Position numbers and translations under genes: made by a program. This document shows positions 24,838 through 34,313 of a stretch of DNA of 64,000 nucleotides, in pieces; the first letter of the stretch is position 1, and each line of letters starts with the position of its first letter. Under the pieces are notes generated by a model. It was not told where the DNA came from and searched no databases. It saw only the letters and a list, made by a program, of their open reading frames with translations. Source of the stretch: Haloarcula marina (GTDB lineage: Archaea; Halobacteriota; Halobacteria; Halobacteriales; Haloarculaceae); the NCBI RefSeq assembly GCF_024218775.1, contig NZ_CP100405.1, positions 1-64,000 of the forward strand, read 5' to 3'.

Positions 24838-26607
24838 TCAGTCGCTGCTGCTCGCGGACTCGTCTCTGTCTGTGACGTCGGTCACCATCTCGTCACCGCT
24901 GGTGACCACGTCCACGTCGCCGCGCTCGGAGAGGTCCTGGATGGTCTCCGCGAACTCTTCGGATTCGAGAATCTGGTACTCGTTGCTGAGCCCCAGATAG
25001 ACGGTGTAACACATCAACGTCAGGATGACCGCGAACGGCAATCCAGTGGTGATGGCCGCCGTCTGCAGGGCCGTCAGGCCACCGCCGAAGAGCAGGATGG
25101 ACGCGACCAGTCCCTCGGTGAGCGCCCAGAAGATGCGCTGGGTCTTCGGCACGTCGTGCTTGCCGCCCGAGGTCAGGTGATCGACGACCAGCGACCCCGA
25201 GTCAGAGGACGTGACGAAGAACGTGACGACCAGCAGCGTCGCCAGCAGGCCCGACACGACGCCGAGCGGGTACTGGTTCAGCGTGATGAACATCCCGAGC
25301 GTCTCGAAGGCTCCGTAGCCCAATTCCGTGTACTGCTGCTGGACCGCACCGCCGCCGAGCGCGCTGTTCAGCGCGCTGCCGCCGAAGGTGGCCAGCCAGA
25401 TGGTCGAGAACAGCGACGGGAGGAACAGCACACCGAGGACGAACTCTCGGATGGAGCGCCCCTTCGAGATGCGCGCGATGAACATCCCGACGAACGGCGA
25501 CCACGCGATCCACCAACCCCAGTAGAACACCGTCCACGCCGTCGGCGTTCCGTTGCCCGCAGGCGCGAGCGTCCCGGTGAAGAACCCGAGACCGAGGATG
25601 TTCTGGAAGTACGCGCCGAGTCCTTCGACCCACGCGCTGAGGATGAACACGGTCGGGCCCACCAGCAGGAGGAACCCGAGCAGCGCGAACATCAGGTAGA
25701 GGTTGATGGTGCTCAGTCGCTTGACCCCGTTATCGAGCCCGGCGGCGACCGACGCGGTCGCGATGAGGGTAATGCCCGCGATGAGTAACACCTGCGGAAT
25801 CGTCCCCGTGGGGATGTTGGCGACGCCCAGCATATTGCTACCGAGCACGTAGCTGAGGCCGCTGTTGACCTGTGCGACGCCCAGTCCGAGCGACGTCGAC
25901 AGACCGAACAGCGTCGCGAACACCGTTACGAGGTCGATGACGTGTCCCGGCCAACCGTAGATACGGTCACCCAGCAGCGGCCAGAAGATGGACCGGAACG
26001 TCAGCGGAAGCCCGCGGTTGAACGAGAAGAACGCCAACCCGAGGCCGACGAGACCGTAGACGGCCCACGGATGGAAACCCCAGTGGAAGAACGTCTGGGC
26101 CATCGCGGCCGCGGCCGCGCCGCCCGTCGTTGCTTCAGCGCCGAAGAACGCCGGGGGACTGTTGAAGTAGTAAATCGGTTCGGTGACGCTGAAGAACATG
26201 AGCCCGATACCCATGCCAGCGCTGAACAGCATTGCCATCCACGCGAAGTCACTGAACTCTTTCTCCGCCTCGACGCCACCGATTTTTATCTTCCCGTACT
26301 TGCTGAACGCGAAGAACAGCAGTACGACGATGAAGACGTTCACCGCCAGCAGGTAGAACCAACCGAACGTGCTGCCGATGGTGTTGAAAAGCCACGTGTA
26401 GGCTTGCGAAGCGGTATCACCGAGCAAGAGGGTGGCCGCGATGAACAGTCCGATGACCACCAATGCCACCGGGAACACGACGGGGTGGACGTCGAACCCG
26501 TACCCCTGCCAGTTCGTGTCGCCTGGCTCTCTGTCGGATTCCGGATGGAACAACTCCACTTGCAGTCCGTCGGACATCTCGCCGGTACTCTCTTCAGTGT
26601 CTGACAT
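24838..26607 (-). CDS. BCCT-family betaine/choline/carnitine transporter (second copy)
   Basis: A 589-residue BCCT carrier with 12 predicted spans and the core signature FYWGWWIAWSPFVGMFIA near residue 365. The N-terminal 40 residues are acidic and cytoplasmic; the C-terminal 50 residues are charged and may sense salt, as in other BCCT proteins. It lacks the extra N-terminal spans of the first copy, so the two are not recent duplicates. It lies upstream of the FAD-GcvT genes and is a candidate importer of their methylated substrates. Confidence 0.87.
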   Translation of the reverse strand: MSDTEESTGEMSDGLQVELFHPESDREPGDTNWQGYGFDVHPVVFPVALVVIGLFIAATLLLGDTASQAYTWLFNTIGSTFGWFYLLAVNVFIVVLLFFAFSKYGKIKIGGVEAEKEFSDFAWMAMLFSAGMGIGLMFFSVTEPIYYFNSPPAFFGAEATTGGAAAAAMAQTFFHWGFHPWAVYGLVGLGLAFFSFNRGLPLTFRSIFWPLLGDRIYGWPGHVIDLVTVFATLFGLSTSLGLGVAQVNSGLSYVLGSNMLGVANIPTGTIPQVLLIAGITLIATASVAAGLDNGVKRLSTINLYLMFALLGFLLLVGPTVFILSAWVEGLGAYFQNILGLGFFTGTLAPAGNGTPTAWTVFYWGWWIAWSPFVGMFIARISKGRSIREFVLGVLFLPSLFSTIWLATFGGSALNSALGGGAVQQQYTELGYGAFETLGMFITLNQYPLGVVSGLLATLLVVTFFVTSSDSGSLVVDHLTSGGKHDVPKTQRIFWALTEGLVASILLFGGGLTALQTAAITTGLPFAVILTLMCYTVYLGLSNEYQILESEEFAETIQDLSERGDVDVVTSGDEMVTDVTDRDESASSSD

Positions 26608-26947
26608 ACGGTGCCCCCATCATTTGGTAACGCTCTGTGTGTTCACGTCCGTTCATGGTCGTTGACGGCAATGCCATCGATTCGACCGACCCGTCTCGCG
26701 GGCCGTGGCGAACCGGTGTCGTTCGATAGCCTGTGCCTTTCAGTGACGAGGTTCCCCGTCAGTCTGTGTGGTCGGTACTTCGCCTCACTGGCGTGTTACA
26801 CAACCTCAACCATAGCCTACGGGTCGACTATATTAAAGTTTACTCGGAATTCCGGCTGTAACCCCGAAAACTGACCGTCTCTCTCTGCAGCGCTGGTATA
26901 GTCAAATTTCAGAAGGGTCGTGTTTCGGGGCTGGCCCGCGCTCGTCG
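26608..26947. other. intergenic region ahead of the second BCCT gene
   Basis: About 340 bases with no gene recognised. An AT-rich block tatattaaagtttac (about 26827-26842) may hold the BCCT promoter on the minus strand, which would leave a leader of nearly 200 bases. No riboswitch-like or RNA gene structure is evident by eye. Confidence 0.35.
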
Positions 26948-27391
26948 TCACTCGCCGTTGAGGTCCATGCGCTGGGAGATGACCGGCACCGGTGACGAGC
27001 GAACGACGCGGTCCGTGGTGCCGCCCAGCAGGTTCCCCAGTTTGCCGCGGTAGGCCGACCCCATCACGATGACGTCCATGTCCTCGTCCGTCGCGAAGTC
27101 GACGATTTCGTCGCTCGGCGACCCGGTTCGAATGTGCTGTTCGAACGCGACGCCCTTGCGCTCCGCGATTTCACCGAGGTTCGCTAACTCGCGCTCGCCG
27201 TACTCCCGGTACTCCTTGCGCACCGATTCCTCGTCGTCCCGCAGCGACATCGCCCGAGGGACACCGGGAAGGTCCATGATGTAGAGTCCGTGGACCGTCG
27301 ACCCCAATTCCGCGGCGAGTTCGATTCCGTGCTTCGCTCCTTTCTTTGCTTCCTTGCTCCCGTCGTACGGAAGTAGCATGTGCTCGTACAT
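26948..27391 (-). CDS. universal stress protein (UspA family)
   Basis: A 147-residue single-domain UspA protein. It starts MYEHMLLPYDGSKEA and has the ATP-binding C-terminal motif GSAYRGKLGNLLGGTTDRV near residue 113. It is probably a cytoplasmic nucleotide-binding stress protein. The start seven codons inside the longer frame matches the family N-terminus. It follows ilvA on the same strand after about 85 bases. Confidence 0.85.
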   Translation of the reverse strand: MYEHMLLPYDGSKEAKKGAKHGIELAAELGSTVHGLYIMDLPGVPRAMSLRDDEESVRKEYREYGERELANLGEIAERKGVAFEQHIRTGSPSDEIVDFATDEDMDVIVMGSAYRGKLGNLLGGTTDRVVRSSPVPVISQRMDLNGE

Positions 27392-27475
27392 GGCGAGACA
27401 CGCTGAATTCAACGACTGTCGGCAAATAATTTTCCCACAGAACGAGTGTAGAACGCGAATCCGGCGCCGACGGGG

Positions 27476-28726
27476 TCAGTAGACCGTCCGGGCGATGTCG
27501 TCGACGGGGTAGTCGGCGGCCCGGATGGCGTCGACGATAGCCTGTGCGTGTTCGGCCCCGCTGGTCTCGACGTTGAACACGAGGTAGGCCTCCCCGATTT
27601 CGAGGTCGTCGACCGAACGCTCGTGGCGAACGTCGTGGATGTTCGCCCCCTGGTCGGCGATGACGCCGGAGATGTCCTCCATCACGCCGGGGTGGTCGTC
27701 GATGCGCACCCGTAACTGCAGGAGTTGCTGACGCTCGGTCATCGCGTGGATGAGTACTTCTCGGAGTTGTGTCATGTCGAGGTTGCCGCCGCAGAGCAGC
27801 GGCATCACTACCTCGTCGGTCACGTCGAGGTCGTCACTGAGGATGGCGGCCACGGACGCCGCGCCCGCCCCCTCGACGACCTGCTTCGCTCGCTCCATCA
27901 AGAGGAGGATGGCCCGCGCTATCTCGGTGTCCGTGACGGTCACCACTTCGTCGACGTTCGCCTCCATGATGCGCAGCGTCGTCTCGGAGATGCCGCCGGT
28001 GGCGATGCCGTCGGCGATGGTGTTGACCTCGTCCAGTGTCACCGGCATCCCCTTATCGAGGCTCTCGTGGACGGTTTCCGCGCCCGTAGCCTGTACGCCG
28101 ACGATGCGAGTCTCCGGCGAGAGGTGCTTGATAGCGGTCGAGACGCCGCTCATCAGGCCGCCGCCGCCGATGGGGACGACGACGGTGTCCACGTCGGGGT
28201 TGTCGTGGTACATCTCCGTGCCGAGGGTCCCCTGTCCGGCGATGATGTCGAGGTCGTCGTACGCGTGAACGAACTCGGCGTCCGTGCCCTCGACCGCCTT
28301 CTTCGCGCGGGCCATCGTCTCCTGAAAGTCCTTGCCGACGAGTTCGACGGTCGCGCCGTAGCCACGGGTGGCCTCGACCTTCGCTTGGGGCGCGTTCTCC
28401 GGCATGAAGATGGTCGACTCCGCGCCGCATTTCGAGGCCGCCAGCGCGACGCCCTGCGCGTGGTTCCCGGCGCTCGCGGCGACGAACGCCTCGACGCCGC
28501 GGTCCACGTCCTGCCGTATCTTGTTGTACGCCCCTCTGGTCTTGAACGACCCCGTCCACTGGAGGTGTTCCATCTTGAGGTACACCTCGCCACCGACGAA
28601 CTCGTCGAGCGACGAACTCCGCTCGACGGGTGTCTGCTTGACGACTGTCTCGTCGTCCAATCGTTCGCGGGCGCGTTCGATGTCGGCGTACGTGACGGGG
28701 AGGTCGTCCGATTCGGTCGTTGTCAT
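27476..28726 (-). CDS. ilvA: threonine/serine ammonia-lyase with C-terminal ACT domain
   Basis: A 416-residue PLP-dependent dehydratase that deaminates threonine to 2-oxobutyrate or serine to pyruvate. The PLP lysine lies in TGSFKTRGAYNK near residue 60, the phosphate-binding loop in GGGGLMSGV near 190, and an ACT-like domain occupies residues 335-416 (LRVRIDDHPGVMEDISGVIA). It begins 42 bases after the stop of the first FAD-GcvT gene on the same strand, so the two are likely an operon. That suggests serine use in a glycine-to-serine-to-pyruvate route as well as or instead of isoleucine biosynthesis. Confidence 0.88.
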   Translation of the reverse strand: MTTTESDDLPVTYADIERARERLDDETVVKQTPVERSSSLDEFVGGEVYLKMEHLQWTGSFKTRGAYNKIRQDVDRGVEAFVAASAGNHAQGVALAASKCGAESTIFMPENAPQAKVEATRGYGATVELVGKDFQETMARAKKAVEGTDAEFVHAYDDLDIIAGQGTLGTEMYHDNPDVDTVVVPIGGGGLMSGVSTAIKHLSPETRIVGVQATGAETVHESLDKGMPVTLDEVNTIADGIATGGISETTLRIMEANVDEVVTVTDTEIARAILLLMERAKQVVEGAGAASVAAILSDDLDVTDEVVMPLLCGGNLDMTQLREVLIHAMTERQQLLQLRVRIDDHPGVMEDISGVIADQGANIHDVRHERSVDDLEIGEAYLVFNVETSGAEHAQAIVDAIRAADYPVDDIARTVY

Positions 28727-28768
28727 TGGTCTGGTGAAGTCGCCGCGATAGTCAGCCGCGCGGACGGC

Positions 28769-31321
28769 TCATCTGATGATCTTGTCTCGGCCGGGGTCGA
28801 ACAGCGGTTCGTCGCGAATCGTCGCGTCGTACGTCTCGCCCTCGCATTGGACCTGCACCGACGTTCCGGCCTCGGCGTACTCGCTGGGGACGTACGTGTA
28901 GGCGATGGACTCGCCGATGGAGTAGCCGAAGTCACCGGCCTGCACGTAGCCGATGGCCTCCCCGTCCTTGAGGACCGGACGGCCGCTCAGCATGATGTCC
29001 GTCGAGTCATCGAGCGTCAGCGGCGTGATGCGGTTGTCGATGCCGTCGGCCTTCGCCGATTCGAGCGCGTCCTTCCCGATGAAGTCGGTGTCCATGTCGA
29101 CGGCGAAGGGAAGCCCCGCTTCGAGGGGGTTCGAGTCCGTGTCGATGTCGGTCCCCCAGAGCCGATAGCCCTTCTCTAAGCGCATCGAACTCAGCGCGCC
29201 GCCGCCCATCGGCCGCACGTCGAGGTCCTGCCCTTCTTCCCAGAGGGTCTCCCAGAGCTTCTGTCCGTACTCGACGGGCGTCCATAGCTCCCAGCCGAGT
29301 TCGCCGACGTAGGAGACGCGCAGCGCGATGACGGGCACTTCGCCGACGTACATCTGCTTGGCCCGGAAGTACGGGAAGCCATCGTTGGTCACGTCGGCGT
29401 CCGTACACCGCTGGAGCAGGAGTCGGGACTTCGGTCCCCAGAGGCCGATGGTCGACTTCGCGCCCTCCTCGACGGTCACCGAGACGGTTTCGGGGGCGTG
29501 GTCCTTCAGCCAGTTCCCGTGAATCTGTGGGGAGTTGCCCCCGCCGGTAGTGACCATGTACTCGTCGTCGTCCAGTCGGACCACGGTCACGTCTGCGAGG
29601 ATGCCGCCGCCCTCGTTCAACAGCAGCGAGTAGCGCACCTGTCCCACGTCTATCTCCACGTCGTTGCTACACACCCGCTGGAGGAAGGATTCGGCGTCGC
29701 TCCCCTCGACCATGATAGAGGCGAAGGAGGTCATGTCGAACATCGACACGTGCTCGCGAGTGTGGAGGTGTTCGGCGGCCTCGATGGGCGAGCGGTTGAT
29801 GCCCTGCCAGCCGTCCTGCTCGGGAATCTGGTCCTCGTACCGCTCGACGAGGTCCGCGTTGGACTCGTAGTACTGCGGGGACTCCCACCCGCCGCTCTGG
29901 TAGAACTCCGCGCCGAGTTCCTTCTGCTGGTGGTAGAACGGACTCGTGCGGAGGCCGCGGTGGTCGTCGGGTTGCCAGCGCGGTTCGACGATGCTGTACA
30001 CTTGCTCGTAGCGTTTCGCGCCGCGGTCGACGAAGTAGTCTTTCTCGCCGGTGTGTGGCTCGAACCGTTGGACGTGGATACCGCCGGTGTCGACCGGCCC
30101 CGACGGAAGCCGCGGGACGCCGTTCTCCATCCACTCGGCGAGGATGCGACCGTAGCCGCCCGAGTGGGTCCACCAAATCGCCAGTCCGCTCCAGAGACCG
30201 TCGACGGCCGCCGTCGGCCCGACGGCGGGCATCCCGTCGGGCGTGAACACGAAGATGCCGTTCTCAGTGACGGCGTACTCGGCGTCCTCGGTGGCCGGGA
30301 GCAGTTCGTCGAAGGCCTGCTTGGCCGATTTGTCGCGGTTGCGGTGGGTCGGCGTCGTCCAGTGTTCCTCGGTGAACCCCCGGACGGAGGCCTGTCGCTC
30401 CTCGCTGTTCTCGCCCATGTCTTCGGGGTCGACAGACAGCGTCTCGTGGTTGTACGACCCCATGCCGAGGGCGTCGCCGTGGTTGCGGAAGTACAGGGAG
30501 TTGTCCTGGTCGCGGCCGACGGGGATGGTCGGTCCCTCACTCATGTACTCGGCGATGTCGCGGTCGCCGGGCACGTCCAGTCCGGTGGTGTTGTCGCCGA
30601 CGGAAGTCTCCTCGTCGGCCAGTTCGTCCATCGGTTCAGTGACGACGTACTGGTGTTCGACCGGCGCGATAGGGAGGTCTAACCCCGCGAGTTGGCCCGT
30701 CTGGTAGCCCCAGTTGTTCGTCGCCATCACGCAGCGGTCGCACTCGATGCGACCGCGGTTGGTGACGACGGCCTGAATCTCGCCGCCCTCGACCTCGATA
30801 TCCGAGACCTGTGTGTTGCCGTAGAAATCCGCCGACGATTCGGACATGTACCACTGGAGCGCCCCGATGCCGTCGACGCGGCCGTCGGTCGGCGAGTAGT
30901 AGCCGCCGAGAATCTCGTCCTCGTCGACCATCGGGAGGTGGTCGGTCACCTCCTCCGGCGAGAGCAACTGCGGCTCCGGCAGGCCGTAGGAGGTGGCCCA
31001 CTCGACCCGACGACGGAGGAAGTCCATCCGCTCCTCGCTCCGGGCGACTTCGATGCCACCCACCTCGTCGTAGACGCCAGCGTCCGAAAGCAGGCGACTC
31101 GTGTAGTAGGCCGTCTTCGCCTGTATCTTCGACGGCGAGGTCTGGAACATGATGCCCGGCGCGTGGACCGACGACCCGCCTGTGACCGGGAGCGGTCCCT
31201 GGTCGATGACGGTCACATCCTCGGCTCCGAGTTCCGTCAGGTGGTAGGCGACGCTGCACCCGACGGCTCCGGCCCCGATGACGACCGTCTCCGCCCGTGC
31301 TGGTGGCTCACTCGTGCTCAT
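28769..31321 (-). CDS. FAD-dependent oxidoreductase-GcvT fusion, dimethylglycine/sarcosine dehydrogenase-like (copy 1)
   Basis: An 850-residue two-part protein. Residues 1-400 are a DAO-type FAD domain (VVIGAGAVGCSVAYHL) with SSVHAPGI near residue 50, matching the region where eukaryotic dimethylglycine dehydrogenase binds FAD through His. Residues 480-850 are a GcvT-type THF domain (NEGGGILADVT, YVGELGWEL, RLEKGYRLWG). The family removes a methyl group from dimethylglycine or sarcosine and passes it to THF as methylene-THF. A TATA block about 33 bases upstream supports the start. Similar in layout to the next gene; the exact substrate is not determined by sequence. Confidence 0.85.
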   Translation of the reverse strand: MSTSEPPARAETVVIGAGAVGCSVAYHLTELGAEDVTVIDQGPLPVTGGSSVHAPGIMFQTSPSKIQAKTAYYTSRLLSDAGVYDEVGGIEVARSEERMDFLRRRVEWATSYGLPEPQLLSPEEVTDHLPMVDEDEILGGYYSPTDGRVDGIGALQWYMSESSADFYGNTQVSDIEVEGGEIQAVVTNRGRIECDRCVMATNNWGYQTGQLAGLDLPIAPVEHQYVVTEPMDELADEETSVGDNTTGLDVPGDRDIAEYMSEGPTIPVGRDQDNSLYFRNHGDALGMGSYNHETLSVDPEDMGENSEERQASVRGFTEEHWTTPTHRNRDKSAKQAFDELLPATEDAEYAVTENGIFVFTPDGMPAVGPTAAVDGLWSGLAIWWTHSGGYGRILAEWMENGVPRLPSGPVDTGGIHVQRFEPHTGEKDYFVDRGAKRYEQVYSIVEPRWQPDDHRGLRTSPFYHQQKELGAEFYQSGGWESPQYYESNADLVERYEDQIPEQDGWQGINRSPIEAAEHLHTREHVSMFDMTSFASIMVEGSDAESFLQRVCSNDVEIDVGQVRYSLLLNEGGGILADVTVVRLDDDEYMVTTGGGNSPQIHGNWLKDHAPETVSVTVEEGAKSTIGLWGPKSRLLLQRCTDADVTNDGFPYFRAKQMYVGEVPVIALRVSYVGELGWELWTPVEYGQKLWETLWEEGQDLDVRPMGGGALSSMRLEKGYRLWGTDIDTDSNPLEAGLPFAVDMDTDFIGKDALESAKADGIDNRITPLTLDDSTDIMLSGRPVLKDGEAIGYVQAGDFGYSIGESIAYTYVPSEYAEAGTSVQVQCEGETYDATIRDEPLFDPGRDKIIR

Positions 31322-31342
31322 ATCTCTCGTTTCGGAGTGCTT

Positions 31343-31353
31343 CTGTCACAATC
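31343..31353 (-). promoter_or_regulatory. gattgtgacag motif downstream of the copy-1 TATA box
   Basis: On the minus strand gattgtgacag lies between the TATA block and the start of the first FAD-GcvT gene. The same 11 bases occur at 34236-34246 near the second FAD-GcvT and GlcG genes. It may be a shared regulator site. Confidence 0.3.
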
Positions 31354-31360
31354 TTAAATA
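31354..31360 (-). promoter_or_regulatory. TATA box for FAD-GcvT copy 1
   Basis: tatttaa on the minus strand, 33-39 bases ahead of the ATG at 31321; consistent with a near-leaderless message. Confidence 0.5.
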
Positions 31361-31511
31361 CATCGGTGGGGTGAACGACCGTCGGTCGGAACGGCCACCT
31401 CAGCCCTTCTAAAGCAGTATTAGGGAGTGAGTCGCGTGTGAACCGCTCGGCGCGATGGCGGCCGCGCACGAACCTCAGAGTGACAGGAACGCTATACGAC
31501 AGGGCGGCGGC

Positions 31512-34088
31512 TCAGCGAAGCGGTTCCTCGCGGACAGTCGCCGCGTACCGCTCGCCCTCGAACAGCACTTCCACGTCGGTTCCCGGTTCGGCGTACTCCG
31601 GCGGGAGGTAGGTGTAGGCGACGCAGGCCCCGACCGAGTAGCCGTACTCCGCGCTGTGGACGTACCCCAGCGTCTCGTCTTCGCCCGGCGCGAACACCGG
31701 TCGGTCGTCGAGGATGGTGACATCCGGGTCGTCGAGCGTCAGGCAAGCGACCTCGTGGCGGATGTTGTCGCCGTTGGCCGCCGCCGCGACGGCCTCCTTG
31801 CCGATGAACTCCGTGTCGAGGTCGACGGCCCACCCCAGTCCGGCCTCGTAGGGGTTGTGCTCGGTGTGGAGGTCCACGCCCCACAGGCGGAACCCCTTCT
31901 CGATTCGCAGCGAGTCCAGCGCGCCGTTGCCGTACGGCCGGATGTCGTACTCCGCACCGGCTTCCATGACGTGTTCCCAGAGGCGTTCGCCGTATTCGGA
32001 GGGGGTGTACAGCTCCCAGCCGAGTTCGCCCGCGTAGGACACCCGCAGGGCCGTCACCGGGATGTTCTTCACGAAGAACTGCTGGCTCGTGAAGAACGGG
32101 AAGGCGTCGTCCGAGAGGTCAACGTCGGTCACTTTCGAGAGGACGTTCCGGGCGTCTGGACCGGTACACACCATCGCCGCGAGGCTGGAGGTCACGTCGT
32201 TGACGACGACGCCCTCGGGGGACTGGTGGCGGACCCACGCGACGTGGTTGTTCCCCACCTCCCGACCGGTCGTCAGCAGGAGGTACCGGTCCTCGCTAGT
32301 TCGCGTGACGGTGATGTCCGCGCGGACCCCGCCGCCCTCGTTGCACATCAGGGTGTAGCGCACGTCGCCCACGTCGAGGTCCATGTCGTTGGTACAGAGC
32401 CGTTGGACGAACTGGTCAGCCTCAGCACCCACGACCTCCATCTTGTTGAACGGGGTCATGTCGTGAAGGCCGACCTTGTTGCGGACGTGGAGCGCCTCCG
32501 CGCCTTCGAGGGGCGACCAGTAGACGCCCTCCCAGCCGTCGCGGTCGGGAATCTGGTCTTCGTACGCCGCCAAGAGGTCGGCGTTGGACTCGAACCACTG
32601 TGGGGCCTCCCAGCCAGCCTCCGCCCACATCTCGGCGTCGTACTCTTTGTGGGTGTGGTACATCGGCGTCCGCCGGATGTCCCGTTGTTTGTCTTCCCAC
32701 ACCCACTTGGGGTGCATGATGTTGTAGACGATGCGGTACTCCTCGGCACCGATGTCCCGCGCGAAGTCCCACGACCCCTCGTGTTCGTCGAAGCGGTTGA
32801 CGTTGCAGTGAGACACGTCCATGGGACCGTCGTCCAGTTTGGGGATGCCGTTCTCCATCCACTCGGCCATGGCCTTCATCGCGCCGCCAGCGTGCGTGAC
32901 CCAGATAGCCGCCGCCGTCCAGAGCCCCTCCAGGTCACGGACGGGACCCATGACCGGAAGGCCGTTGGGCGACTCGGCGAACATCCCGTTGTACTTGTGT
33001 TCGAGTTCCGCACCTTCTGTCGCCGGGACCAGTTCGTTACTGGCCTGCCGCGGGGCCTTGTGCGGACGGTCCGGGTGGGTCGCGTTGTCCATGTGGAAGT
33101 CCGTGAACTCGTGGACGGAGCCCTGCTCGCCGTCGGGGTCGTTCCCCCCGAGTTCCTGCGGGTCGGGGACGATTGGCTCGTGATTGTACGAGCCGATGCC
33201 GTAGGCGTCCCCGTGGGTCCGGTAGTACATCGCATTGTCTTGGTCCCGAAGAATCGGGCGGTCCGGCCCGACGAGCAGCCGTTTGGCCTTCTCTCCGGAG
33301 ACGTTCTCGTAGTTCTCGAACAGCGGGTGGTCGGTGATGTCCACGGCGCTGTCGGCCATCTCCGAGAGCGACTCGGTCATCGTGTACTGGTGCTCGACTG
33401 GCGTCACCGGGAGGTGGACGCCGAGTTTCTCGCCGAGTTGTCGCGCCCAGATGTTCGTCGCCACCACGACCTCCTCGCACTCGATGGTGCCGTTCTCGGT
33501 GACGACTGCCTGCACGGAATCGCCCTCGGTCTCGATGTCCTCCGTGCGCGTATGCGGGACGAACTCCGCGCCCCGTTCCATCGCTTCGCGGGCCAGCGCG
33601 TCGCAGGCGACGACCCCCGAAACCTGCCCGTCGGTCGGCGAGTAGTAGCCACCGAGAATCTGGCTCTCGTCGACCAACGGGAGGTGGTCGGTCACCTCCT
33701 CGGGCGAAAGTATCTGCGGGTCCTCGATACCCCACGCCTTGGCGTGTTCGACCCGCCGCTGGAGGAACGCCATCCGCTCTTCGCTCCGGGCGACTTCGAT
33801 GCCGCCCACCTCGTTGTACGCTTGCTGACCGTCTGCCCCCTCCAGTTCCGAGTAGAGCTTTCGACTGTAGTCCGCGAACTGGCTGAGTTCCTTCGGTTCG
33901 GCCGTCTGGAACATGATGCCCGGCGCGTGGGTCGAGGACCCGCCCGTTGTCGGCATCGGCCCTTGGTCGACGACCACCACGTCCTCGCGCCCGAGTTGGG
34001 TCAACTGGTACGCGAGGTTGCAGCCGACGATCCCTGCGCCGACGATGACTGTATCGGCCTGAGTCGGCACGCTATCGGTTGTCTCCAT
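31512..34088 (-). CDS. FAD-dependent oxidoreductase-GcvT fusion, dimethylglycine/sarcosine dehydrogenase-like (copy 2)
   Basis: An 858-residue paralogue of the preceding gene with the same order: FAD domain (VIVGAGIVGCNLAYQL), SSTHAPGI at the possible covalent flavin site, middle domain, then GcvT domain (NEGGGVRADIT, YAGELGWELY, RIEKGFRLWG). The start is set at METTDSV because a TATA block lies about 35 bases upstream; an in-frame ATG 26 codons earlier lies beyond that TATA block. Separate promoters suggest the copies are regulated and used separately, for example for sequential demethylation of dimethylglycine and sarcosine (inference). Confidence 0.85.
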   Translation of the reverse strand: METTDSVPTQADTVIVGAGIVGCNLAYQLTQLGREDVVVVDQGPMPTTGGSSTHAPGIMFQTAEPKELSQFADYSRKLYSELEGADGQQAYNEVGGIEVARSEERMAFLQRRVEHAKAWGIEDPQILSPEEVTDHLPLVDESQILGGYYSPTDGQVSGVVACDALAREAMERGAEFVPHTRTEDIETEGDSVQAVVTENGTIECEEVVVATNIWARQLGEKLGVHLPVTPVEHQYTMTESLSEMADSAVDITDHPLFENYENVSGEKAKRLLVGPDRPILRDQDNAMYYRTHGDAYGIGSYNHEPIVPDPQELGGNDPDGEQGSVHEFTDFHMDNATHPDRPHKAPRQASNELVPATEGAELEHKYNGMFAESPNGLPVMGPVRDLEGLWTAAAIWVTHAGGAMKAMAEWMENGIPKLDDGPMDVSHCNVNRFDEHEGSWDFARDIGAEEYRIVYNIMHPKWVWEDKQRDIRRTPMYHTHKEYDAEMWAEAGWEAPQWFESNADLLAAYEDQIPDRDGWEGVYWSPLEGAEALHVRNKVGLHDMTPFNKMEVVGAEADQFVQRLCTNDMDLDVGDVRYTLMCNEGGGVRADITVTRTSEDRYLLLTTGREVGNNHVAWVRHQSPEGVVVNDVTSSLAAMVCTGPDARNVLSKVTDVDLSDDAFPFFTSQQFFVKNIPVTALRVSYAGELGWELYTPSEYGERLWEHVMEAGAEYDIRPYGNGALDSLRIEKGFRLWGVDLHTEHNPYEAGLGWAVDLDTEFIGKEAVAAAANGDNIRHEVACLTLDDPDVTILDDRPVFAPGEDETLGYVHSAEYGYSVGACVAYTYLPPEYAEPGTDVEVLFEGERYAATVREEPLR

Positions 34089-34119
34089 GAGTATGAAACG
34101 AACTGGCTGTGGCGGCCGC

Positions 34120-34129
34120 ATATAGTTAT
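34120..34129 (-). promoter_or_regulatory. TATA box for FAD-GcvT copy 2
   Basis: ataactatat on the minus strand, 32-41 bases before the ATG at 34088. It favours this start over the ATG further upstream. Confidence 0.5.
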
Positions 34130-34235
34130 CCCCTGTGCCGACGTGACTCCACAACACATCTACCAAATGTCACGTAGAGGGATGAATAACAACGGTAGCG
34201 TTGTGAGAGAGTCCGATATTCGCCCGATTTATGGC

Positions 34236-34246
34236 GATTGTGACAG
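34236..34246 (+). promoter_or_regulatory. gattgtgacag motif between divergent genes
   Basis: A second exact copy of the 11-base motif found at 31343-31353, here about 35 bases before the GlcG-like gene's TATA-like block (catatg near 34282). Confidence 0.3.
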
Positions 34247-34313
34247 TTTCGGTAGTGTCTCGTGACTTGTTGGTAAGAAGTCATATGCGCCTGTCACGCA
34301 ACTTCCCGACCGC

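Noticed and set aside
29498-30682. Long frame antisense to the first FAD-GcvT gene
   Set aside because: No motif or plausible start signal; the opposite frame is clearly the gene.
31455-34265. A 936-codon open frame antisense to the second FAD-GcvT gene
   Set aside because: Its Val/Arg/Asp-heavy translation mirrors the GC-rich third positions of the real gene; it has no domain motifs.
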